A DNA stretch of 64,000 nucleotides, taken from assembly GCF_016827675.1 (NCBI RefSeq), contig NZ_JAERJA010000002.1, forward strand, positions 434,001 through 498,000, in the 5' to 3' direction. Shown here in pieces: positions 45,324 to 55,772 of this stretch. The notes under the pieces are model-generated. The model did no database searches, was not told the origin of the DNA, and worked only from the letters and a program-made list of their open reading frames with translations. The position numbers and the translations under genes are program-made. Every line of letters starts with the position of its first letter. The stretch's first letter is position 1. This DNA comes from Nocardioides limicola (lineage in GTDB: Bacteria; Actinomycetota; Actinomycetes; Propionibacteriales; Nocardioidaceae).

Positions 45324-46295
45324 TCAGGGGTGAGGGTGCTGGGGGTGGCGACGGTGGAGGCCGCGCTCGACAGCGATCAGGGTGAGCACGCAGGCCACCC
45401 CGAGGAGGGCGAGAAGCAGCGGTCCGGCCACCGGCGAGTACGGCGCCACCAGCGCGCCGGCGCCGTGATCGATCCTCTGCTGCCAGGGCCACAGGGCCCG
45501 CAACGACCCGATCATCAGCCCGGTCATCACCACCAGGGTGACCCGGCGATGCCGCACCAGCAGCCACCGGAGCACCTGGACGAACGAGACCAGGCCCAGC
45601 GCGGCGCCGGCGGCGAAGACGGTCAGGTAGCCGAGGTCGCGCTCAGCGATCGCGGTCAGGGTCGGGGCGTACAGGCCGATCGCGAGCAGGAAGAAGGAGC
45701 CGGAGACGCCGGGGATCACCAGCGCACAGATCGCCACCGCGGCGGCGGCCACCAGCAGCACCCGGGAGGGCTCCTCGATCTCCCCGCCGCCAGCCATCCC
45801 GATCAGCGTCCAGGCCAGTGCCGCGGCACCGATCACGATCAGCACCTCGACGAGCCGGGATCCCCGCACCCGGGGGCCGGTCAGCATCCCGATCGGCACC
45901 AGCACGCTGGCCGCGACCAGCCCGAGGAAGAGCCCGCGGGCGTGCTCGGGGTGCTCGGTGACGAATCCGGAGACCACACCGGCAGCGACCAGGAGCGCCG
46001 TACCCATCCCGGCCATCACCGGCAGCACCAGCATCCAGTCGGTACGACGCAACTCGGCCACCCCGCCCCGCAGTCGCCCGTCGGGGTGGCCGAACAGCAG
46101 CCGCCGGGCGGCATCGATCAGATGGGAGGCGGAGGCGATCAGCTGCTCGTAGACACCGGTCACCAGCGCGACGGTGCCGCCGGAGACGCCCGGCACCAGT
46201 TCCGCGCATCCGATCAGGAACCCGCGGATCAGGTCCAGCGGCAGCAACCGGGCAGGTCGGCGCAGTGCCCGGGCGGGCAGGGGTCGGCTACTCAC
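45324..46295 (-). CDS. DUF368 membrane protein (PopT-like polyprenyl-phosphate transporter)
   Basis: 323 residues from GTG at 46293-46295. LDLIRGFLIGCAELVPGVSGGTVALVTGVYE is the DUF368 signature, repeated in the second half as VIPGVSGSFFLLAIGLYA. About eight helices in an inverted repeat. DUF368 proteins (PopT) recycle undecaprenyl phosphate from the outer to inner leaflet. The start codon overlaps the stop of the class E sortase gene by 1 nt (TAGTG), so the two are coupled. It converges with DedA. The longer open frame upstream lies in the sortase gene. Confidence 0.92.
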   Translation of the reverse strand: MSSRPLPARALRRPARLLPLDLIRGFLIGCAELVPGVSGGTVALVTGVYEQLIASASHLIDAARRLLFGHPDGRLRGGVAELRRTDWMLVLPVMAGMGTALLVAAGVVSGFVTEHPEHARGLFLGLVAASVLVPIGMLTGPRVRGSRLVEVLIVIGAAALAWTLIGMAGGGEIEEPSRVLLVAAAAVAICALVIPGVSGSFFLLAIGLYAPTLTAIAERDLGYLTVFAAGAALGLVSFVQVLRWLLVRHRRVTLVVMTGLMIGSLRALWPWQQRIDHGAGALVAPYSPVAGPLLLALLGVACVLTLIAVERGLHRRHPQHPHP

Positions 46296-46969
46296 TACTT
46301 GTCCACGGTCTCCACGAGGTGACCGAACGCGATCAGCCGGTCCTTGGTGTGGAACAGCTCCGCACAGGTGGTGAGGGTGATCAACCGCTGTCCGGGCTCC
46401 TGTGAGGGCGGTTGCACGCCGCCGGCGCGTGGGTTGGTGGGCACCTCGTCGAGCACCCACACCTGGGTGAAGTCGACCCGGAGGTCGGCGCCGCCGGTGT
46501 CCAACACGTAGGTGTGGATCTGATGTCGGGTCTCGATGATCACGTGGTCGCCAGCGACCAGCTCGGGCATCCGTCGCAGCGGCTCACCGTGGGTGATCCG
46601 GTGACCGGCGATCGCATAGTTGCCGACCTCGCCGGGCCCGGCAGTCTCCTCGAAGTGGCCGAACCCGGCTGCCAGCACCTCGGGGGTGGTGCCCTCGAGC
46701 ACCGGCACGGCGTAGTCCTCACCGAACTTCGGGATCCGCACGATCGCCACCCCGGGACCGGACCAGTCCTCCTCGAGCTGGGCGACGATCTCGCGATGCA
46801 ACCGCTCGGACTGCCAGTTGGTGCCCCACAACTGCCAGGCGATCCACGCCAGGATCGCCAGACCGGTCAGGATCAGTCCGTACCCCAGACGACGGGTCCA
46901 CCGCCGCAGGAACGACGGCCGGGCGGGACGCGTCGACTCGGTGCGCGTCACCCGCATGGTCTGGGACAT
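46295..46969 (-). CDS. Class E sortase
   Basis: 224 residues. One N-terminal anchor (LGYGLILTGLAILAWIAWQLW) leaves the catalytic domain outside. IAGHRITHGEP carries the catalytic histidine, LITLTTCAELF the TLTTC-type cysteine, and HTKDRLIAFG the arginine. Class E sortases link or polymerise proteins with LAxTG-type sorting signals in actinobacteria. No LAxTG/LPxTG substrate is seen in the window. Its stop overlaps the DUF368 GTG. It is divergent from the aminotransferase gene with 59 bp between. Confidence 0.9.
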   Translation of the reverse strand: MSQTMRVTRTESTRPARPSFLRRWTRRLGYGLILTGLAILAWIAWQLWGTNWQSERLHREIVAQLEEDWSGPGVAIVRIPKFGEDYAVPVLEGTTPEVLAAGFGHFEETAGPGEVGNYAIAGHRITHGEPLRRMPELVAGDHVIIETRHQIHTYVLDTGGADLRVDFTQVWVLDEVPTNPRAGGVQPPSQEPGQRLITLTTCAELFHTKDRLIAFGHLVETVDK

Positions 46970-47028
46970 GCCCCCCAGTGTCGCATCATCGCCGCGGGCT
47001 CGGTAGCGAAGTTGCGTACCGTGGCCCC

Positions 47029-48213
47029 ATGCCTGCTCCCCTCGCCCGCAGACTGGCCGGGATCCCGCCCACCATCTTCACCGAGATGTCCGCCCTGGCC
47101 GTGCGGACCGGGTCGGTGAACCTCGGCCAGGGGTTCCCCGATGCCGACGGCCCCACCTCGGTGATCGAGGAGGCGGTGGCGGCGCTGCGCCGCGGCGAGA
47201 ACCAGTACGCCCCGGGCATCGGCCGCCCCGAACTGCGCCGGGCGATCGCCGACCACCAGTCCCGGCACTACGGCCTGGTCGTGGATCCCGACACCGAGGT
47301 GTGCGTCACCACCGGCTGCACCGAGGCCATCGCGGCGGCGATCCTCGGACTCGTCGACCCGGGCGACGAGGTGGTGGCGTTGGAGCCGTTCTATGACTCC
47401 TACGCGGCGATGACCACGATGGCCGGCGGCCTGGTGCGGCCGGTGACGTTGCGCGGTCCGGACTTCCGACTCGATCCGGACGAGTTGCGGGCCGCGATCA
47501 CCCCCCGGACCAAGCTGCTGCTGATCAACACCCCGCACAACCCGACCGGCACCGTGCTCAGCCGCGAGGAGAGCGAGGCGATCGCGGCGGTGGCCGGTGA
47601 CCATGACCTGCTGGTGGTCACCGACGAGGTGTACGAGCACCTCACCTTCGACGGACGGACACATCTGCCGCTGGCGGCGTTGCCCGGCATGTGGCAGCGC
47701 ACCCTGACGCTCTCCAGCGTCGGCAAGTCCTTCTCGTTCACCGGCTGGAAGGTGGGCTGGGCGACCGGCCCGGCACCGCTGGTCTCGGCGGTGTTGGCCG
47801 CCAAGCAGTGGTTGTCGTTCACCTCTGCGGGGCCGTTGCAGTCAGCGGTGGCCCATGCCCTCAACGCCGAGGACTCCTGGCCGGCGGGGCTGGTCGCCGG
47901 CCTGCAGACGGCCCGGGATCGGCTCTGCGACGGGCTGGTCGCGGCCGGAGTGACGGAGCGCGTACGCCGTCCCGAGGGCACCTACTTCGCCGTCACCGAC
48001 ATCGCCGGGCTGGGCTGGCCGGACGGGGACACCTTCTGCCGCGCGCTGCCGGAGTTGGCCTCGGTGGTGGCGATCCCGTTGCAGGGCTTCTACACCGACC
48101 CCGCCCGGGGCCGACACCTCGTCCGGTGGGCGTTCTGCAAGGAGCCGGCGGTGATCGAGGAGGGGCTCGCCCGGCTGGCGGCCGCCGAGCTGCGACACCC
48201 GGGCGCGGCCTGA
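47029..48213 (+). CDS. Pyridoxal-phosphate aminotransferase, class I/II (DapC/methionine-aminotransferase-like)
   Basis: 394 residues. VNLGQGFPDADGPTSVIEEAV begins the fold-type I enzyme, TPHNPTGTVLSREE and VVTDEVYEHLTFDG hold the PLP-ring Asp/Tyr region, and SSVGKSFSFTGWKVGW contains the PLP-binding lysine. C-terminal VRWAFCKEP matches the arginine that binds the substrate carboxylate. The closest recognised types are N-succinyldiaminopimelate or methionine aminotransferases (YbdL/DapC); which one is not decidable. The ATG at 47029 has no strong ribosome site. Confidence 0.88.
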   Translation: MPAPLARRLAGIPPTIFTEMSALAVRTGSVNLGQGFPDADGPTSVIEEAVAALRRGENQYAPGIGRPELRRAIADHQSRHYGLVVDPDTEVCVTTGCTEAIAAAILGLVDPGDEVVALEPFYDSYAAMTTMAGGLVRPVTLRGPDFRLDPDELRAAITPRTKLLLINTPHNPTGTVLSREESEAIAAVAGDHDLLVVTDEVYEHLTFDGRTHLPLAALPGMWQRTLTLSSVGKSFSFTGWKVGWATGPAPLVSAVLAAKQWLSFTSAGPLQSAVAHALNAEDSWPAGLVAGLQTARDRLCDGLVAAGVTERVRRPEGTYFAVTDIAGLGWPDGDTFCRALPELASVVAIPLQGFYTDPARGRHLVRWAFCKEPAVIEEGLARLAAAELRHPGAA

Positions 48214-48214
48214 C

Positions 48215-48889
48215 CTACTGGGGCGGACCGGGGTAGGCCGCGGTCGCTGCGGCCGGCGTTCGCCGCGCGAACCAGTCCCCGGCACCGCCCACGAAGAGCA
48301 GCACCACCACCAGCGCGGCCAATGCCGCGAAGAGGAACGGGACCACGACGAAGAGGCCGGCGATCCCCGACAGCACGGCCGCCACACCGGCCGAGACCGC
48401 GAGGAGCATCCGGGCGATGTTGCTGCGCCGCAGCACCAGCACTCCCAGGACCAGACCGATCAGCGACCACACGGCGGCTCCGAGCAGGGCCACCCCGATC
48501 ACCACCAGCACCTGATCGACGCGCAGGTCGATCCCCGCCTCGCGCATCTCCCGCATCAGCTGCGCCATGTCGGGGTCGGTGCTGATCTCACGCTCGATCT
48601 CGGCGTAGAGCGGGCCGCCGGTGGCCATCGCCAACAATCCGAGGGCCACGAAGAAGACCACCGAGATCAGGCAGGAGCCGATGGCGACCCAGGCGGCCGC
48701 GGTGACCGTGCCGGGGCGACGGTCGGGGTCGGCGGGCACCTGGCCCCCGACTGCGTAGGGCGCGGTGGGCGGCAGGGGTTCGCTCTGGTGCGGCGGCGGA
48801 GGGTAGGCGCCGTACGGCGGCGGCTGCTGGCCGCTCTGGTGCGGTGGCGGCGGGGATGCCCCGTACGGCGGCGGCTGCTGGTCGCTCAT
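48215..48889 (-). CDS. Proline/glutamine-rich membrane protein
   Basis: 224 residues. Residues 1-50 are a low-complexity tail with two QPPPYGAxPPPPHQS repeats and a VGGQVP segment. A four-helix region follows: AAAWVAIGSCLISVVFFVALGLLAM, a ~35-residue extracytoplasmic loop with EIEREISTDPDMAQLMREM, then VLVVIGVALLGAAVWSLIGLVLG and two more. The N-terminal tail resembles those of actinobacterial DUF4190/DUF4064-like membrane proteins. The function is unknown. It is a paralogue in layout of the next gene upstream, which has the same helix-loop-helix C-terminal part. Confidence 0.75.
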   Translation of the reverse strand: MSDQQPPPYGASPPPPHQSGQQPPPYGAYPPPPHQSEPLPPTAPYAVGGQVPADPDRRPGTVTAAAWVAIGSCLISVVFFVALGLLAMATGGPLYAEIEREISTDPDMAQLMREMREAGIDLRVDQVLVVIGVALLGAAVWSLIGLVLGVLVLRRSNIARMLLAVSAGVAAVLSGIAGLFVVVPFLFAALAALVVVLLFVGGAGDWFARRTPAAATAAYPGPPQ

Positions 48890-48926
48890 GGCGCCATTGA
48901 AGCACTGACGCGGGCAGGGCGGACGA

Positions 48927-50090
48927 TCATCCGGCGTACCAGGCACGCACGTCGGAGCGGAGCAGCAGCACCACCGTGGCCACGCAGGCCAGGGCGGGAA
49001 GCAGCGACACCGGGCTGCTGACCACCAGCACCAGCGAGAGGAGCCCGGCACAGACGGCCGAGACGATCAGCAGGATCTGACCCCACCGGAGCCGGCGGAA
49101 CGCCGCCACCGCCGCCAGTGCCGCCACCAGAGACCAGGAGCCGACGATAATCACCATCGCCACGACACCGATGGTCAACGCCGTCGCGTCCAGCCCGACG
49201 TCGGCGAACTGAGGGTTCTGCCGCAGCGCCTCCTCGAGGAGTTCATCGGCCGCGACCAGCACTCCGACAAGGCTGATCAAGGTGCCGATCAGGACGATCC
49301 CGCAGGTGATCCAGGTGATCAGGCAGGCGGCCAGCACTGGGCCGGGCCGGGCCGAGGGGCGGGGCACACCCGAGGCCGTCGGGGCGGGCGGCGCGGCCAC
49401 AGCACCGGGGGGCCACGCGGTGTCCGTCCACGGCGGCGGGGTGTTCGGCAGGCCGGGCGCGGTCTCCGGAGCTGCCGGAGCTGCCGGGTCGTCCGTGGAG
49501 CCGGTCGCCCGGGATCCACTGTCGCCGAAACCTTGCCACGGCCGGCCCGTCTCCGGGGTGCCCGGCCGGACCGAGGGCAGTTCCGGGTCGGCGTGAGAGC
49601 CGGGGGGCGGCTCGGCGGAGTCACCCGGCTCAGCGGCGCGGGGCCGCTTCCGCTGCGGGATCGGCTCACCGTTGAACCAGGCCCGTGCCGGTTGGATCCA
49701 GAGCAGCACCGCCGCTGCAGCCACCACCGAGGACATGAAGCCCCCGGTGGCCAGGCCGCTGACGAAGAGCGGCGTCGCGAGCACGCTGAGTCCGATCCGG
49801 GCGCCACGGTCGCCGCGCAGCACCATGAACCCCAGGACCCCGCTGGCGGTCGCACACGCGGCCGCCACCATCGCCGAGATCCGCAGCCATTCCAGCGCCT
49901 GAGGCACGGTGAGACCCAGCCCGGAGCCCGGCGGCTCGGCCAGGAACGTCTGCACGGCCTCCCTGGTCTCCAGGGTTCGCAGGCCACCGATCACGTCGAA
50001 GGCGGACAGGACCACGAACGCCGAGCCGACCATGATCAGCCAGCCGACCATGGTCACCTGCGGTGGACGGGCGGGCGCTTTCTGGGTCAC
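48927..50090 (-). CDS. Membrane protein with central proline-rich linker
   Basis: 387 residues. Two halves, each with membrane helices, are joined by a ~110-residue proline/serine-rich linker (roughly residues 140-250). The C-terminal part (LAACLITWITCGIVLIGTLISLVGVLV, then an acidic loop LEEALRQNPQFADVGLD and two-plus helices) mirrors the architecture of the protein encoded at 48215, suggesting duplication. No known domain is recognisable. It is convergent to nothing; clpB lies 43 bp upstream on the same strand. Confidence 0.72.
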   Translation of the reverse strand: MTQKAPARPPQVTMVGWLIMVGSAFVVLSAFDVIGGLRTLETREAVQTFLAEPPGSGLGLTVPQALEWLRISAMVAAACATASGVLGFMVLRGDRGARIGLSVLATPLFVSGLATGGFMSSVVAAAAVLLWIQPARAWFNGEPIPQRKRPRAAEPGDSAEPPPGSHADPELPSVRPGTPETGRPWQGFGDSGSRATGSTDDPAAPAAPETAPGLPNTPPPWTDTAWPPGAVAAPPAPTASGVPRPSARPGPVLAACLITWITCGIVLIGTLISLVGVLVAADELLEEALRQNPQFADVGLDATALTIGVVAMVIIVGSWSLVAALAAVAAFRRLRWGQILLIVSAVCAGLLSLVLVVSSPVSLLPALACVATVVLLLRSDVRAWYAG

Positions 50091-50133
50091 CCGCCCATTC
50101 CATCACGCAGCCGGTGAGGCCCCGGGCCGCGGG

Positions 50134-52728
<2,595 letters not shown>

Positions 52729-52807
52729 CGTCGCCCTCCTCCGGCGGAACTTGCCTTGATCAGATCCCGGGGCACCATGGTGGCCCGCACTGACACAACA
52801 CGCCAGA

Positions 52808-52830
52808 AGTTGAGTCCATTCCACTCAACT
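52808..52830. promoter_or_regulatory. HAIR-like HspR operator upstream of clpB
   Basis: AGTTGAGT, seven bases, ACTCAACT: perfect 8-bp arms. It closely matches the CTTGAGT-N7-ACTCAAG HAIR consensus of HspR, which is encoded at 62465-62887. A half-site TTGAGT follows at 52831. Position fits repression of clpB. Confidence 0.85.
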
Positions 52831-52835
52831 TTGAG

Positions 52836-53756
52836 TCACGGGGTCGGAGCTTCGTCCCCGTCATTGTCGGGACGTGGCGCGTGGGCCGGCAGCGCCTCGG
52901 GGACCGTCTGCTCGTCGATGAGGCAGATCCGGCAGAAGTCCTCGCCGAAGGAGGTGAGGTGGATGCTGCGCCGCACCACCCGCGCGAAGCGTACCGAGTG
53001 CATCGCCTCCAGCACGTCCGGCTGGGCCTCGACGACCTGGTACTCCAACCCGTCACGCAGCGCCTCACTGGAGAACCAGATCAGGCCGAGCCGGAACAGG
53101 TTGTTGAGGTAGGCGGGCACCCGGTCCAGGTAGCGCACCCCGGCCCGCGGGCCGATCATGTTCAGTCCGGGTGCGATCAACTCGGAGGAGACCATGCCGA
53201 CCGGGCCACCGGTGCGCACGTCGACACTGGGTTGCGGGCCACTGCGGATCAACAGCACCAGGATCCGCGCCTCGTCCGGGGCCAACTCCCCCAGGATCCG
53301 TTCGTACGCCGGGTGCGCGACGTCGGTGTTCCACACGTCACGGGAGCGGTTGAGCAGGTCCTCGCCGCGCTGCCTCAGTGACGCCGTGGGAGCGACCTGC
53401 TGGTAGCGCGGGGTCTTGGCGTCACCGGTGCCGTTGCCGACGACCGCGCCCAGCGACACCGCCGTGTCCATCAGCGCCTTGGGCAGCGGCACTCCGCGGG
53501 TCACCGATCGGGCCAGTTCACCGACCACGCCTGCCGCCTTGGCGGCGTCACCGACGAGATCTCCTGCCTTGCTCGGATGGGTGGCCACGTCGACCACGCG
53601 CCGCCCCAGCCGGAGAGACGACACCAGGCCCCACTCGGCCGTGTGCAACCAACTGCCGGCAGCGATCCGGACCAGGCCCGGAAGGTTCTCGCGGAGGTCC
53701 TCGACCCGGCCGGAGCCGCGCACCTCCAGGCCACCGTCGCTCGACTCGTCGGTCAT
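52836..53756 (-). CDS. DUF4393 / Abi-alpha family protein
   Basis: 306 residues. The central part has the Abi-alpha (DUF4393) pattern: LLNRSRDVWNTDVAHPAYERILGELAPDEARILVLL followed by LNNLFRLGLIWFS and a C-terminal LTSFGEDFCRICL. The N-terminal ~100 residues are helical (LGRRVVDVATHPSKAGDLVGDAAKAAGVVGELA). The family was named after a lactococcal abortive-infection element; whether this one defends against phage is unproved. Its ATG overlaps the DUF445 stop (ATGA), so the two are coupled. A 79-bp gap to clpB holds the HAIR site. Confidence 0.75.
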   Translation of the reverse strand: MTDESSDGGLEVRGSGRVEDLRENLPGLVRIAAGSWLHTAEWGLVSSLRLGRRVVDVATHPSKAGDLVGDAAKAAGVVGELARSVTRGVPLPKALMDTAVSLGAVVGNGTGDAKTPRYQQVAPTASLRQRGEDLLNRSRDVWNTDVAHPAYERILGELAPDEARILVLLIRSGPQPSVDVRTGGPVGMVSSELIAPGLNMIGPRAGVRYLDRVPAYLNNLFRLGLIWFSSEALRDGLEYQVVEAQPDVLEAMHSVRFARVVRRSIHLTSFGEDFCRICLIDEQTVPEALPAHAPRPDNDGDEAPTP

Positions 53757-55075
53757 CCGAAACCTCCCAGGATGAAGATGGCGTAGTGGAGGAACCCTCC
53801 CGCGGCGCCCATGATCGCGCCGTGAGCGTAGAGCATCCACTCATCCTCCTTGATGGCGGATCTCATCATCTCGACGAAGTCCTCGGGAGGGAGTTCCTTG
53901 GTGCGGGCGGCCACCAGGGTGCGGATCTTGTCGCCCTGGGCCCGGCTGAACTCGGCGTCCTTGAACGGCGTGAGCGTGAGACCGACACCCGCCTCGGAGA
54001 AGGAGTCCCGGATCCCGTCGAAGCGCCGGGATCCCACCGCGATCCGCACTGCGGTCCGGGCCGGGCCGGCGGCGTCCTCGATCGCAGGCTTCAGTGCCTC
54101 GGCGAGCATCCGGCGGGTCCGGTCGCCACGAGGCCCGTCCAGCAGGAAGTCGCCGATCCGCTCCAGGGTGATGACGTCGTCGGCGATGATGCTGGCGTAG
54201 ACGTCGGCGGCCTGCTCCTGCCGCTTGAGGAAGAGGCCCTGCAGGGTGTAGGGGCCGATCTTGCGTGGCTGCACCGGCTCGAAGATCAGCCACATGCCGA
54301 GCAGGTTGGTGATCCAGCCGACGGCGATGCCGAAGGTCGGCAGCACCCACCACTGGCTGTGGAAGGCGTGGTCGATGAAGGCCACCGGGACGCCCAGCAG
54401 GAATCCGAAGATGAAGCCGAAGAGGACCATCAGGTTCAGTTCGCGCTGGCCGACGTCGCGGAACACCCGCACCACCAGTTCCGGGTTCTTCCGGAAGTGG
54501 TCGATGACCATGATCTTGGGGTCCAGGAGTTGATCGATGTGGATCCCGATCTCCTTGGTCACCTTGCCGACCAGGCGGGGCAACTGGCGCTGCACCCGGT
54601 CGATGATCGCCTCCCGCACCGGCAGCGGCAGGTCGGCCCAGAGCTGCGGGTGCTCCCGCCGCATCACCTCGTCGACGAGGTTCGGGATCTCGGGCCGGAA
54701 GGTGGCCACGATGTGCTCGGCGATCTTGTCCGGCTCCAACTGCTGGTAGAACTCAGCCGGCGTACCGAGCTTGGCGATCGCCTTGTCGACGGCGATCGAG
54801 CCCATCTTGGCGGCCCGGGCGGGGATGATGCCCTGCCAGCCGAGGCCACCCTCGGTCCAGCCGGGGACCTCCTGCAGTTTTCGGGGCAGGATGGAGGCGA
54901 CCTCGCGCAGACCGGGGACGTTGAAACCGTAGAACTTGATCGGCGAGAAGAGCATCCACAGGCCGGTCCAGTTGATCAGCCAGCCGATGACGCCCGTGAA
55001 GATGGGAATCGTCCCGAAGTGGAGCCAGTTCACGTCTGACATCCACTCGACGAACCATTCGAGCGTTGGACTCAC
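53753..55075 (-). CDS. DUF445 membrane protein
   Basis: 440 residues from GTG. DUF445 has an N-terminal and a C-terminal membrane section with a long helical middle. FTGVIGWLINWTGLWMLFSPIKFYGF and GIAVGWITNLLGMWLIFEPVQPRKIG are the duplicated signatures, and each is followed by a conserved LQ-rich region. Members (YheB/YqfA-like) are linked to envelope or sporulation functions, but their biochemistry is unknown. It is coupled to the Abi-alpha gene by an ATGA overlap. A 103-bp gap separates it from the last gene of the DUF6230 operon. Confidence 0.85.
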   Translation of the reverse strand: MSPTLEWFVEWMSDVNWLHFGTIPIFTGVIGWLINWTGLWMLFSPIKFYGFNVPGLREVASILPRKLQEVPGWTEGGLGWQGIIPARAAKMGSIAVDKAIAKLGTPAEFYQQLEPDKIAEHIVATFRPEIPNLVDEVMRREHPQLWADLPLPVREAIIDRVQRQLPRLVGKVTKEIGIHIDQLLDPKIMVIDHFRKNPELVVRVFRDVGQRELNLMVLFGFIFGFLLGVPVAFIDHAFHSQWWVLPTFGIAVGWITNLLGMWLIFEPVQPRKIGPYTLQGLFLKRQEQAADVYASIIADDVITLERIGDFLLDGPRGDRTRRMLAEALKPAIEDAAGPARTAVRIAVGSRRFDGIRDSFSEAGVGLTLTPFKDAEFSRAQGDKIRTLVAARTKELPPEDFVEMMRSAIKEDEWMLYAHGAIMGAAGGFLHYAIFILGGFG

Positions 55076-55178
55076 CGCCTCATCGTCTCACCGTCGCAGG
55101 TGACGGTTGTCTCATCGCTCCCCCGCTGAGGGTACCTGTAACTCGCGTTTACGCACACCGTCCCACGAGACGAGATGC

Positions 55179-55772
55179 TCACCGACATGGCCGTCGGTCG
55201 AGGGTCGGCATCAGCGACAGGTGGCGCAGTCGCAGACCCTGGTCGAGCACCAACCCGTAGGCCGCACCGTCCAGGCCGGCGATCCGCACCGACGCCGGTC
55301 CCGGCGCCGAACGCACCGCCATCGCGCCCGGGCTCGGATCCGAGAGCGACGCGCCCACGGTCACACCGGCCAGCGTCACCTCGTCGATCTCGGTGGCTCC
55401 GGCAGCCAGGGTGACGACGCCCAACCGGACCGGCGCCGCGCTGCGGATCCGTAGCCCGGCCCGACCCAACCCGGGCACTGTCAGGCCCGGGGTCAGACAC
55501 AGGTCATCGAGGCGGCCGTGCTCCATCCGGATCGCCGCCACCGCCTCGGTGGCCGCCGGGGACAGCCCGGTCACCGAGCCGGCGCTCCCGGAGGCGACCT
55601 GGATCCGGTCCGCGACCGCGGCGCTACTGGAGACCGGGAACGGTTCGGCGGCGGCGAACGAGACCGGGACGAGGCCGAGCACCACAGCCCCGGCCATCGC
55701 CAGGCAGCCGGTCAGACAACTGCCGGTCCAGACCACGAAGCGTCGCACCGCCATCCCTCGGCGGCGACTCAT
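55179..55772 (-). CDS. Secreted DUF6230 family protein (last gene of operon)
   Basis: 197 residues. N-terminal signal peptide with two cysteines in the h-region (VVWTGSCLTGCLAMAGAVVLG), likely cleaved after SFA before AAEPFPVSSS. The mature protein aligns with the other family members in the operon: MEHGRLDDLCLTPGL, AGLRIRSAAPVRLG, and the end GLDGAAYGLVLDQGLRLRHLSLMP, finishing at DRRPCR. The LC in DDLCL and the C-terminal cysteine are the conserved pair. DUF6230 proteins are found in actinobacteria and are sometimes mislabelled cholesterol esterases (recollection); no serine hydrolase motif is visible. The ATG overlaps the upstream stop (ATGA). Confidence 0.75.
   Translation of the reverse strand: MSRRRGMAVRRFVVWTGSCLTGCLAMAGAVVLGLVPVSFAAAEPFPVSSSAAVADRIQVASGSAGSVTGLSPAATEAVAAIRMEHGRLDDLCLTPGLTVPGLGRAGLRIRSAAPVRLGVVTLAAGATEIDEVTLAGVTVGASLSDPSPGAMAVRSAPGPASVRIAGLDGAAYGLVLDQGLRLRHLSLMPTLDRRPCR

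Noticed and set aside
45070..45567. Minus-strand open frame encoding ELGPIRI repeats
   Set aside because: It spans the 21-bp array and runs antisense through the DedA end and out of frame with DUF368; the period of seven codons simply reflects 21 bp.
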